A stretch of 64,000 bases of DNA from Ananas comosus. Taxonomy: Eukaryota; Streptophyta; Magnoliopsida; Poales; Bromeliaceae. A program made the position numbers and the translations under genes. The notes beneath the pieces are model-generated. The model was not told the DNA's origin. It saw only the letters and a program-made list of their open reading frames with translations, and did no database searches. The DNA lies in assembly GCF_001540865.1 (NCBI RefSeq), contig NC_033628.1, forward strand, positions 8,921,525 through 8,985,524, read 5' to 3'. Within the stretch, counting starts at the first letter, position 1; the number at the start of each line of letters is the position of its first letter. Positions 54,842-64,000 of this stretch are shown piece after piece.

Positions 54842-57344
54842 TGTCACGCCCTGAGCCTGCCTATTTGGTCGGTTCAGGCACGTCGAATAGACACCGAACG
54901 GACAGCACCTCCCATGTCCGCCCAAGGCTCAACAAGACATCAAACATGTATATAGTTTGTACAAGTGGAATATAAACATGCATGGCTTGCACGAGGGCAA
55001 GCAATAGCCAAAAGTGAAAGATTCTAAACTAGGCATACATACAAGTACTATGGTTAACTTTTAATCATATAGATGCTTTCAACATTTGCATTCTATTACA
55101 TTCTTTTCTTTACACATCATATGATCTCCAAAAACTACATAACATTTCATTTCTCAAAAACTTAAGCTTTTACATTTATGCGTCATTCATACTACTAGCA
55201 TTATCAAATACAAAAGATGATAAACATGCATGAAGCTATACTCGGGTAGTCGCTAGCTGGGGTGCGATACCCTTGCCATGGTCCTCGACCGCCTCGCTCG
55301 GACCTGAATCTGTGAAAAATAGTGGGGTGAGAACTACAACAAAGTTTCCAGTGGGTTCGGCCGCCGACCTCGTCGACCTTCCCACTAGGTCTAAATCAGG
55401 CATAACAGAAGAATAAACAGATAGATAAGTAACCAAACTATACAAATGCAACTAATATGGCTGAACAAGATATAACAATAAGGATGCTCATGATGCATGC
55501 AAGATCTTAATTCCAATACTCAATCCTCTTGGCTAACCCGTAGGTTTCGCCTAAAAGCAACTCACCAACTCAAATCCCTAAAATCGAGGAGACTTCTACA
55601 CCCGACGGGACCGTCCTCTGGGAAAACACCAACCCAGTGATGACTACTCCGGAGCTCATCGCTCGAGGGGGAGCTACCATCCTCAAGCCAAGACTTACAG
55701 GTGAGTATGATCCAATCCTTAACTATAAGGATGTCAAGTTCAATCAAATCCTTAGCTATAAGGATGCCTAAACTATGAGGATGCTATGTTACATATGCCA
55801 CAATACCATTGTCTCATTCTTTAGCATTCTTTAGCTCTCTAACATTTATTATACTCATCAATGCCACTTTACTAAGTGTTTAACTCTAGCATTCATGATT
55901 TGTTAATGCCACACCACTAAGTGTTTAACTCTAGCATTCATGACTCATTAATACCACACTAGTTATTTACTCATGTCATAATGTCACTATGTTCTTTATG
56001 TCTTTGCCTCAACTATGTTCTTGTCATATTTCACACATATATAGGGTTTCCAATTTTGTTCAACAACTGAAGTGCATCTTTATACTACAAGCATGCAAAT
56101 AACACATCTCAATTCAACCCTACAATGCATGAAACTATATACTCATATATGCTCAAGAAGTGACATTTAGACATATCGAAATTCAAGAATTTCGGATAGC
56201 ACCACCCACCTCGTAGGGTTGCTAAGGTGTTACGATTCAAATTTCGTGATTTTTGAACCCCCATTCTCTCGACTGCGGCGAAACGAAGCCAAAATAGGCT
56301 TTTCCTCAATTTCTTTGCGTAGACTCGTCGGATCTTCGAACCGAGTCTCCCAACGCGTTGATTTTACCTTCAATTACGTTTCTACAAGGTTAATTTACAT
56401 ATAATCAAACCTATGGCAAAAGCCCCAATTTGGAGCCCTAGAATCTACCATTGCAAGAACACTACATAAAACCCCTTTGGTTCAAGCAATAGCAAGCTTG
56501 AAAGCATCTAGAGACTCATCTAGAGCCATTCCTAGAGCATTTAAACCAAACCCTAGAGTTCTACCATGAGAGCTCATGAAGCTTACCTCAAAAAGCTTCC
56601 TCTTCTTAAGCCAAGGAAGAAGAAGAAGTGGTTGCCTCACTTTCTAGCTTCCTTCTCTACTAAATCCTCCTCTATTCCACCTTCGGGGAGAGCTCCTAGA
56701 GAGAGAGGGGAAGAAAAATGAGAGAGGAGAGGGTTCTTTTGGCTGTGAACAAGAGAGGAAGAGGTGGGGGGTTTTTATAAGCTGCTACAATTACATTTAA
56801 GCCTTCCAATCTCTTTTATTTGCAGCAGACTCAATCTGTTGTTCGCAGCATTGGGTACCGGTACGCGGGCTCACATCACCGGTACGCCGCTCGACAGCAG
56901 CCCAAACCCGAGAGCTGCTGTTCTCGGGTTGCTGCAGGGTACCGGTACCAACCAGGGCTATCACCGGTAGGCAGCTCGGCAGTGACCAAACCCGAGAGCT
57001 GCTGTTCTCGGGTGGCTGCGGGGTACCAGTACCAACCAAGGCTGTCACCGGTACGCAGCTCTGCAGTGACCAAACCCGAGAGCAAGCTTCTCAGATGGCT
57101 GGCCTGGTACTGGTACCACTTCCTCAGTACCAGTACACAGCGCCCAGACTGCAGTTTTGGCAGTGTTTAGGCTCTATTTCGAGCCGAGCAATGCTAAAAC
57201 TCTTCTAACTCACTTGGAACTCAACTTTAATCCCTCCAACACTGTTGGAGTACCACACGGACTTTGTCCAACCATCTCTCTCGCCACACTTTGGTCAATT
57301 TGACTAAAGCTTGATATAACCTACCGAGATTTCGATATATTACA
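54842..57344 (-). mobile_element. Gypsy-type solo LTR (2503 bp) inside copia
   Basis: TGTCACGCCCTGAGCC to ..TTCGATATATTACA, with a perfect 5-bp duplication TTACA at 54837-54841 and 57345-57349. It shares landmarks with the LTRs at 21913 and 45410 ('catgtccgcccaaggctcaac', 'gtggggtgagaactac', 'ttcccactaggtct'). It carries imperfect tandem repeats of about 75-80 bp with GGTACCGGTACC at 56860-57110. After removal the copia frame continues without gain or loss. Confidence 0.9.
56855..57115. repeat. Tandem repeats with GGTACCGGTACC palindromes
   Basis: Roughly three units of 75-80 bp, each with 'ccaaacccgagagc(tgctg)', 'ctcgggt' and 'ggtaccggtacc' or variants. They lie near the outer (U3) end of the solo LTR. 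The open frames across them on both strands are repeat artefacts. Confidence 0.75.
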
Positions 57345-58186
57345 TTACAATAGTTTAAAATTATTATCATCTAAAAGAATGGTCCATAGTCTTACCGTGA
57401 TCAAACATTCAAATATAGTATGTGAAGGCTGTATAAATAGTAAACAAACAAGGCTTCCTTTTATCAATAGCAAAATAAAATTTGCAACGAAACCTCTAAA
57501 TTTAGTCCATATTGATATATGTGGTCCTCTTCCTGAGTCTCATAGAGGAAATAAATATTTTATTACTTTTATTGATGATTGCATTAGAAAGATATGAATT
57601 TACTTCATCAAAGAGAAATCTGCTGCATTTTCTACTTTCAAAAAATATAGGGCTTTGGTAGATGGAAAGTGGAAACAAAATAAAAATATTGAGATCCGAC
57701 AGAGAAAAAGAATATACTTCAAATGAATTTAAAGATTACTGTAATAAAGAACGTATTCAACAGCAATTCACTACAGCATATAGTCCACAACATAATGGTA
57801 TAGCCGAGTGTAAAAATAGAATCATTTTAGATATGGCAAAAGGCATTCTTAAAGAAAAGGCTTTGCCTAAATCATTTTGGGCAGAAGCAATTGCATACGC
57901 AGTATATTTAATTAATAGAAGTCAAACTAAGAGTCTAAAGAATGTGACACCGGAAGAAGGGTGGAGTGGATATGAACCTGGGGTTAAACATCTCAAAATA
58001 ATCGAATGCGTTGCTTATGAAGAAATTCCCAAGGAAAAAAGAAAAAAGTTAGACGATCGAGGCGAAAAATGTATCTTTACTAGTTATAGTGAGCATTCAA
58101 AAGCTTACAAACTCTATAATCCAATTACCAATAAAGTAATTATAAGTAGAGATGTTATATTCGACAAAAATCCCACATGGAATTGA
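57345..58186 (+). pseudogene. Copia integrase region
   Basis: Starts with the remainder of the pre-integrase zinc region (HSNIVCEGCINSKQTRLPF), then the integrase core: HIDICGPLPESHRGNKYF and FIDDC (first catalytic Asp), a stop at about 57594 where Trp is expected, LRSDREKEYTS at about 57690 (second Asp; the usual Gly-Gly is replaced), and SPQHNGIAECKNR near 57780 (catalytic Glu). It ends with KAYKLYNPITNKVI and DVIFDKNPTWN and a stop at 58184-58186 (Trp expected). It would join element DNA to the host genome; the stops abolish this. Confidence 0.85.
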
Positions 58187-59282
58187 AATACAGAAGAAAA
58201 AGGAAAAGAATTAATAGATCAGAAAATTAAAGAAACCGACAATATGCCAAACGATAATGATACTCCGTCACCAATTACTCCGGCGTTAGCACTACCTGCT
58301 CCTTCATCATCCATTCCTTCAAGTTCATCAAGTCCAGTCAGATTAAGAAGACTTGAAGATATATACAATGAAACAGATGTGATTGATAGTGAGAATTTAC
58401 TTTGTTTACATCTTAACAAAGAGCCATTAACTATTGAAGAGGCCCTACAAAAGAATGTTTGGCGCACTGCAATGAAGGAAGAAATCAAAACAATAGAGAA
58501 AAATAAAACATAGGAACTGACTTCACTTCCTATAGGATATAAAGCTATTGGAGTAAGATGGATGTATAAGATCAAGCACAATGTTGATGGACAAATAATA
58601 TAATATAAGGCACGACTAGTCGCAAAGGGATATAAACAGGAAAAAGGTGTAGACTATGAAGAACTATTTGCACCAGTAGCCCGACTTGATATAGTGCGAC
58701 TTATTCTTGCAATAGCTACTTATCATGGTTGGCAGGTACATTAAATGGATGTAAAATCGGCGTTTTTAAATGGTTTTCTTGAAAAAGAAGTTTACATTGA
58801 ACAACCTCCTGGCTACAAAATAAAAGGTGCGGAAGATAAAGCTTATTGTTTGAACAAAGCTTTGTATGGCTTAAAACACGCTCCACGAGTTTGGAATACT
58901 CGTCTTGATAATTATCTTCAAAATAGTGGATTTATAAATGTCCTTATGAGTATGCGACATACATCAAGAAAAATAAAAACAAAAAAGGAGATATTTTGAT
59001 CATATATGTGTATGTGGATGACCCACTAATCACAGGATGTAACAATTAAAGATATAATAAATAATTTTAAGAGTATCATGATAAAAGAGTTTGAAATGAC
59101 AGATGCAGGACTTATGTCATATTTTCTCGGTATTGAGGTGAAACAAGATGAAAATAAAATTTTTATCATTCAAAAGAGATATGCTGAAAATATTTTGAAG
59201 ATATTCAAAATGGAAAATACTAAAGAAATTAATATACCGATTGCACGTGGAACTAAACTCAGCAAAAGTGATACTGGAATGT
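58187..59282 (+). pseudogene. Copia reverse transcriptase
   Basis: Recognisable blocks: AMKEEIKTIEKNKT, a TAG stop at 58511 (Trp expected), [43 protein letters not shown], a TAA at about 58742 (Gln expected) just before MDVKSAFLNGFLEKEVYIEQP, LNKALYGLKHAPRVWN, the catalytic VYVDDPLITG near 59005-59035 in a shifted frame, and MTDAGLMSYFLGIEVKQ. It would copy element RNA into DNA. Frameshifts near 58940-59050 and several stops make it inactive. Confidence 0.85.
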
Positions 59283-59564
59283 AAATTAATTCTACTCTAT
59301 TCAAAAGCCTAGTAGGAAGTCTTCACTATTTAATAGTGAGTAGACCAGATATTATATATTGAGTCGGATTAATCAGTCGATATATGGAAAATCCAATGGA
59401 ATCGCACTGGCAAGTTGCAAAACAGATTTTGAGATATATAAAAGGTACCATTGGTCATGGATTTTATTATACAAAATCAAAAGAGTTAAAAGTATTTGGA
59501 TATACAGATAGTGATTGGGTCGGCGATCAAGACGAAAGAAAAAACACTACAGGATACATCTTCA
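59283..59564 (+). pseudogene. Copia RNase H, first part
   Basis: Encodes SLVGSLHYL, a stop in RPDIIY-stop-VGLISR, HWQVAKQILRYIKGT and FGYTDSDWVGDQDERKNTTGYIF. The second part follows the solo LTR at 62845. Confidence 0.8.
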
Positions 59565-61189
59565 TGTGACATACCGAAACTTCGGTAGAATATTGGACTC
59601 TAGCCAAATTGGCCAAAGAGCCCGAGAGAAATGGTTGGACGAAGTCTATTTACCATTCCAACAGTGTTGGAATGGTTAGAAATGAGTTCCAAAAGAGTTA
59701 GAAAGGTTTTGGCATCAATTAGCGCGAAATAGAATCGAAACGAAGCCAAAAATCAAGTCTGGGCAAAGTGTACCGGTACAACCATCGAGTTGTAACCGGT
59801 ACAGATAAGTGTACCGGTACAAAATGAAAGTGTACCGGTACAAATGCCCTAAACCCGAGGGAGTTGCTCTCGGGTTTGGTCATACGAGATCGTGTTACCG
59901 GTGACATGAGAAAGTGTACCGGTACACTTTGGTCTGGCAGCACAAAGTTGGTCTGCTGCAAAAATAAAAATATGGGGGGCCTAGATGCAATTGTAGCATC
60001 TTATAAAACATCCCAAACACCCTCTCCTTCACAGCAGCCCCTCCCCTCTCATTTCCTCTTCCTCTCTCTCTCTAGAAACCCTCTCTAAAGGCAAGGGAGG
60101 AGCTAAGAGGTAGATTTTGGTGGAGAGTTTGGAGGTTTTGAAGATCAAGAAGCTTTCCTTCAAGGTGATCTTGGAAGATCTTGGGCCAAGGTGAGTTCTT
60201 TTGCAAGAATATATCTAGGGTTTGGATTTCTACCATAAGATCTAGAGTTTTGATCTTCTTGCAAGCTTTAGAACATTGTAGAGACTTGGAAACACATGAA
60301 ATCCATAGTTTCTTCAAGGTGCTCTAATGGTAAAACTCTAGGGTTTGCTCTAAACACCCTAAGAATGGTTCGAATGGTTCTAGATGAGTTCCTAGATGTC
60401 GAACAAACTCTTTTTTGCTTATTTCAGAGATCGATTTGGTGTATGTTGCTATGTGACATAATAGAGCACCAAAATTAGGACTTTTGTCATTGGTGGGTTT
60501 AAATGTAAATTAACCCTATATAAACCTAATTGCTAGGTATACGAACACGTTTGTGAAGTGGATTCGGCGATTCGTCGAGCCTACGCGAAGTTATTGAAGA
60601 AACGGACCGTTAAAGCTTCGTTTCCGCCTGGAGGGCCGAGGCGACGTCCAAAAATCACGAGAACGAATCTGGAGCATCTTGACATCAAGTTATAGATCTT
60701 TAATTTCCAGATCGTGAATAGGTGGCCGTTCGGATGGCCGCGCGAGAGTTCGGGCCAAATCGGGTCATGGGTGCCGCGGGAGACCGATTGCATGTGACTA
60801 CAAGCAATCGGAAAGCGTTTTGAGATGGGTTGTGTTTACCGAAGCGACTAGGTTGCCTCTATGTCTAAGAGTAATGTGGTTTCATATTGATGTATGTAAA
60901 TGCTAGATGGATGCATGTAGTAAATGATAAAGAGAATGCATGTGAGCATGTTCTGTAGAATGCATGTCAATGACATAATGTAAAATGCTAAGTAGATGCA
61001 TATAACATGATATAGAAATGCTAGAATGCATGACGAGCATAATATGTAAATGCTAGAAAGTTGCATGAATGCATGATTATATAACGCTAGAAGAGTGCAT
61101 AATAATACATAAATGATTAGCATTATGAGGATGTGCTAGATTATATATGCATGTGAACTGTAGAATACTCGGTTGGAGAACTAGCATGT

Positions 61190-61470
61190 CAAGTAGGTCG
61201 AGTGGTATCGAACCTAGTGTTAATAAACATAGGTTGAACAAGTGTGGCATGTAACCTAGTGTTAATAAACATAGGTTGGATAAGTGTGGCACCGAACCTA
61301 GTGTTATTGAACATATGTTGAATATGAATCTAGTGTCATGAACCTAGGATGGATAAGAATGAATATGAACCTAGTGTTAAAGAACATAGGTTGTGAAATA
61401 AACCTAGAGTTAAAGTAAACCTAGGTTATGTGATAAAGCATCAAGCCTAGAGTCAATGGGACCTAGGATG
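61190..61470. repeat. Imperfect tandem repeats 'aacctagtgttaataaacataggttg'
   Basis: About six diverged units of about 30-50 bp, each capable of pairing within itself (aacctag..ctaggtt). They lie inside the solo LTR. Minus-strand frames there are artefacts of the repeat. Confidence 0.7.
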
Positions 61471-62367
61471 GAAAGGATATTGGACCTAGATAGGTCGGCA
61501 CTATAGGGTTAAGACCAACCCTTGAGCTATGTGGAAATGGATTCTGGAATCCCAAGACTTGGAACACTGAGAGTGGTGTTGGGCATGTGCGACAATTTCG
61601 CCGCGGGATGGTTAAGCCGGTTTGTGGATTATACCGCCGGTTAACTTGAGCCATTGTCGAGGCGTGTGCGACGATTTCGCCGCCAGGTGGCTAAGTCATA
61701 GAGCGCGGTGGGCTATGGTTGGCTGAGGTGCATGTGAGAGTTTCTTTACCTCGAGCTGGACAGAATGCAGATTATCCACAGTTGATTGACTCAAGACCGA
61801 GTCGAGTGGCTTAGATGGCTAAGGTAAAGGTAGCCTTAGAAAAGAATCGCCAATGAGCATAGTGTGACAAGGAAATAAAGTAAAGAACGGCTAACGAATA
61901 AGAATAGCTAATAAAGTAAAGAATGACTACAAGTAAAGAATGGCTAATAATATGAAGTAGAATCAATTAATCTACTTGCATGAGTTACAGGATTTGCATA
62001 ATGTTCATATTGAATTTCGTGAGGCATGTTATCTGTTAGTTGCATAATAACATGATGATATATATCTGCAGATGTTTTCGGACTAACATGATTGCAGTGC
62101 CTCCTTAGACCTATTGGTCGAGCTTTTTCCTTGGGTGGCCATACCCACTGGGAATCATGGAGTTGATTCTCATCCCACGTTGTTTTGGGGTATTACAGGT
62201 TCGCACGTGAGCGGCGCGGCGGTGCGAGGCAAGGGCATAGCTCCGTAGATAGCGCCCTACCCAGAGACCAGAGATAGCAGTACCCCGAGTCGGCATAGCC
62301 TAGGGGTAGAGGAAAATGAAAAGAACAAGATGAATGGATTAAACTTCTAATAAATTATTGTAACTTG

Positions 62368-62762
62368 GATTGTATTCGGGAGTTGGAAAAATGTAATAGT
62401 AATTGTGTTGTAAAATGCACCTAAAGATAAATGTTGTAATAACTTAGTTGTTTTATATTTTTGATACTTCCTTATGCAATCTTTGGTTGAAATGTGTTCC
62501 TGGTTGGAACTTCGTACATTGTATTGATTGCGACGCCTTGGACGTACAGGGGAGACTCTGTCTGNGATTGTATTCGGGAGTTGGAAAAATGTAATAGTAA
62601 TTGTGTTGTAAAATGCACCTAAAGATAAATGTTGTAATAACTTAGTTGTTTTATATTTTTGATACTTCCTTATGCAATCTTTGGTTGAAATGTGTTCCTG
62701 GTTGGAACTTCGTACATTGTATTGATTGCGACGCCTTGGACGTACAGGGGAGACTCTGTCTG
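62368..62762. other. Exact 197-bp duplication around an N (assembly artefact)
   Basis: Sequence 62368-62564 is identical to 62566-62762, separated only by N at 62565. This is what two overlapping contig ends produce when placed side by side without merging. The open frames across it, including one read as containing X, are artefacts. Confidence 0.85.
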
Positions 62763-62844
62763 CGGTACAGGGGAAACCCTGTCCATTCGGCGATCTGTTG
62801 GCGTGCCCGAACTCAAACAAATAGGCGGGGCACGGAGTGTGACA

Positions 62845-63250
62845 TCTTCTTTATGGGTTCTACAGCTTTCACATGGAGTTCTAAGAAACAGCAAATCGTT
62901 GCCCTATCAACGTGTGAGGCTGAATATGTTGCTGCAGTATCTGGAGTTTGTGAGGCAATATGGTTAAGAAACGTACTACAAGAATTGGGTTATACTCAAA
63001 ATTCTCCTACTCCAATATTTATTATTGATAATAAATCAACTATCGAGTTATCTAAAAATTCAGTGCATCATGGAAGAAGTAAACATATAGGCACAAGATA
63101 TCATTTTCTTCGTGAAGAAGTAAAAGAAAAGGACGAGTTGAATTAATTCATTGCAACTCTGAGGAGCAGATAGCGGATATTTTTACCAAGCCATTACAAT
63201 TAGAAGGTTTTCAGAAATTTAGAGAAAAACTTGGAATTCGAAAATGGTAA
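62845..63250 (+). pseudogene. Copia RNase H, second part, and end of pol
   Basis: Continues the frame left at 59564: FMGSTAFTWSSKKQQIVALS, CEAEYVAAVSGVCEAIWLR, IDNKSTIELSKNSVHHGRSKHI and RYHFLREEV. After a frameshift near 63140 it ends with IADIFTKPLQLEGFQKFREKLG and a stop at 63248-63250, the normal C terminus of copia polyproteins. Confidence 0.85.
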
Positions 63251-63284
63251 AACCAATTCAAAAAAAAAAGAAGAAAATAATATG

Positions 63285-63375
63285 TATATTGTCGAGTGTA
63301 GGACTTGAACCCATGACCAGCAAGCGTAGATTTTTGTAGCTTGCTTCCTCTAACATGCAAGCTATATCAACAAGT
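63285..63375 (-). other. tRNA-like segment (pseudo-tRNA or SINE head)
   Basis: The minus strand contains GGTCATGGGTTCAAGTCCTA near 63300-63320, fitting a T-arm/box B (GGTTCAAGTCC), and TATAGCTTGCATGTTAGAGG upstream as a possible box A. The acceptor stem pairs poorly and no anticodon is convincing, so it is not a working tRNA. Confidence 0.35.
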
Positions 63376-64000
63376 TCTAATTGTTACAAGAAAGTAGTTA
63401 ATATTGTTGATGCATCCAGTTGATGGTGATAATTAATAATTGGAGAGTTGACTTGTTGACCACTGGTAGTTATGAAGTATAAGTGAAATGGGTGGTTTGG
63501 AGGTGTTGACCAATGCATGATGTAGTTGACATAAGTAACTATTTTTGAAAAGACATATATATCTCTTGAATATAAAAGAGAGGATACTTGAAGTATGAAA
63601 AGACATGTCTCTTGGTTAAAAATGTTAGGTCCTATGTGTTGGCAAGTTTCGTGGGTCTAGTCGGAGTCTTGAAGAAGTTCGGAGCGGAGTATTGAAGATC
63701 GAAGAATCCAAGACTTCGAAGAATCGGAAAGGATGCAAAACACGTAAAACATGAATCACGATGCGTAGGTAAGCTTTAAATCTTGTTTATGGTGATTCAT
63801 ACTTAATTATAGATCTTAGAATCATGTTTTCAAGTTATAATTGATTNTTTTTGGGTGCCCTGGTTGTGCGCTTTTTTGTTAAGTGATTCTCTTTTCTAAT
63901 GTTCCACTAATGGCTGAGGTGCCTGAGATGGAGAGAATTGGAGGATACTTAGAAGCGCGATGGGAGGCCCAACAGGTGCGCTCCAAGTTGGAGTTTTCCC
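63376..64000. other. Unassigned flank; possible start of another LTR element
   Basis: 'tgttaggtcctatgtgttggc' at about 63626 could begin an LTR. An ATG at 63910 opens a frame of 30 codons to the window end (MAEVPEMERIGGYLEARW...), which might be the start of a gag or gene. The N at 63847 marks another assembly gap. Nothing can be assigned firmly. Confidence 0.25.

Larger units (their letters stand above)
59565..62844 (+). mobile_element. Gypsy-type solo LTR in opposite orientation (about 3.1 kb real length)
   Basis: Starts TGTGACATACCGAAACTT and ends ..GGGGCACGGAGTGTGACA; the orientation is opposite to the LTR at 54842. The flanks carry TCTTC on both sides, offset by one base at the left, so the 5-bp duplication is near-perfect. 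It carries GTACCGGTACA motifs at 59765-59935, a CTCTCTCT leader region, and repeats of 'cctagtgttaataaacataggttg' at 61210-61440. A 197-bp artificial duplication around the N at 62565 inflates its length. It splits the copia RNase H. Confidence 0.8.
53030..63250 (+). mobile_element. Inactive Ty1-copia retrotransposon interrupted by two solo LTRs
   Basis: A putative 5' LTR (53030 to about 53370) with repeated 'gttgtgtcc/ttgcatc' motifs is followed by the primer-binding site TTGGTATCAGAGC at 53374, then gag, zinc knuckle, protease, integrase, reverse transcriptase and RNase H in copia order, ending at the stop 63248-63250. Two gypsy LTRs were inserted later, at 54842-57344 (pre-integrase region) and 59565-62844 (RNase H); the frame is regained exactly after each. 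At least eight in-frame stops make it inactive. No 3' LTR matching the 5' one is visible after 63250, so the 3' end is truncated or replaced. Confidence 0.85.

Noticed and set aside
56797..57170. Several overlapping open frames on both strands
   Set aside because: All run through the GGTACCGGTACC tandem repeats of a solo LTR; no conserved domain.
62347..62820. A real repeat-protein gene on the minus strand with two identical halves
   Set aside because: The halves are the artificial 197-bp duplication around the N at 62565.
63285..63375. A functional tRNA gene on the minus strand
   Set aside because: A box-B-like match exists, but the acceptor stem and anticodon arm do not fold convincingly.
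1..64000. CRISPR array or bacterial-type operon
   Set aside because: Tandem repeats present lack spaced unique inserts of even length, and all coding content is plant host or transposon type with introns.

Overview
The window is plant nuclear DNA, most likely from a monocot: its host genes are GC-rich with a 5'-high GC gradient, and LTR retrotransposons fill most of it. The long gypsy-type LTRs (one end TGTCACGCCC, other end reading ..TTCGATAT.TTACA) resemble my memory of the pineapple dea1/Del family, so Ananas comosus or a relative is a guess only. The four single N characters look like collapsed assembly gaps; one (62565) sits between two exact copies of 197 bp.

Only two host loci can be supported. 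At 10.67-12.17 kb lies an IRK-interacting-protein-like gene (DUF641/GIL1-related C terminus) whose second exon is broken by several frameshifts. At 38.08-41.37 kb lies a complete three-exon DUF1442 gene (methyltransferase-like fold, 228 aa, all splice sites GT-AG and phase 0).

Layout. 0-0.4 kb: LTR-like sequence rich in GGGCGCCC motifs. 0.45-5.1 kb: decayed Mutator-like transposase followed by a decayed plant-mobile-domain (PMD) ORF. 5.37-5.78 and 13.49-13.92 kb: two members of one foldback family with perfect 9-bp target duplications. 5.8-8.5 kb: decayed copia, with an intact 535-bp TRIM inside its RNase H. 9.4-13 kb: two SINEs around the IRK-interacting-like gene. 15.05-16.72 kb: tandem duplication, one copy holding a MITE. 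17.4-26.9 kb: minus-strand gypsy remnants. 27.07-28.85 kb: non-autonomous copia. 30.79-31.99 kb: non-autonomous hAT with a GC-rich insert. 33-36 kb: AT-rich foldback and a gypsy PBS. 37-41.4 kb: an inverted SINE pair, then the DUF1442 gene. 43-52.6 kb: TRIM elements, a 5S-rRNA-derived segment, a CACTA MITE and solo LTRs. 53-63.25 kb: an inactive copia element interrupted by two solo gypsy LTRs.

The most unusual signal is a TRIM family with two LTR types (A and B) that share their ends but differ in the TATA-bearing middle. They alternate A-B-A-B in a head-to-tail array at 49.94-51.20 kb and pair again at a second locus (45.17-48.32 kb). A 5S rRNA segment with an intact internal promoter is fused to the array's left flank. 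A five-copy tRNA-derived SINE family and subfamily-specific clusters of palindromes in the LTRs are also notable.

No virus, CRISPR or bacterial operon is present. All annotation was done by eye; family names rest on recognised motifs, not on searches.
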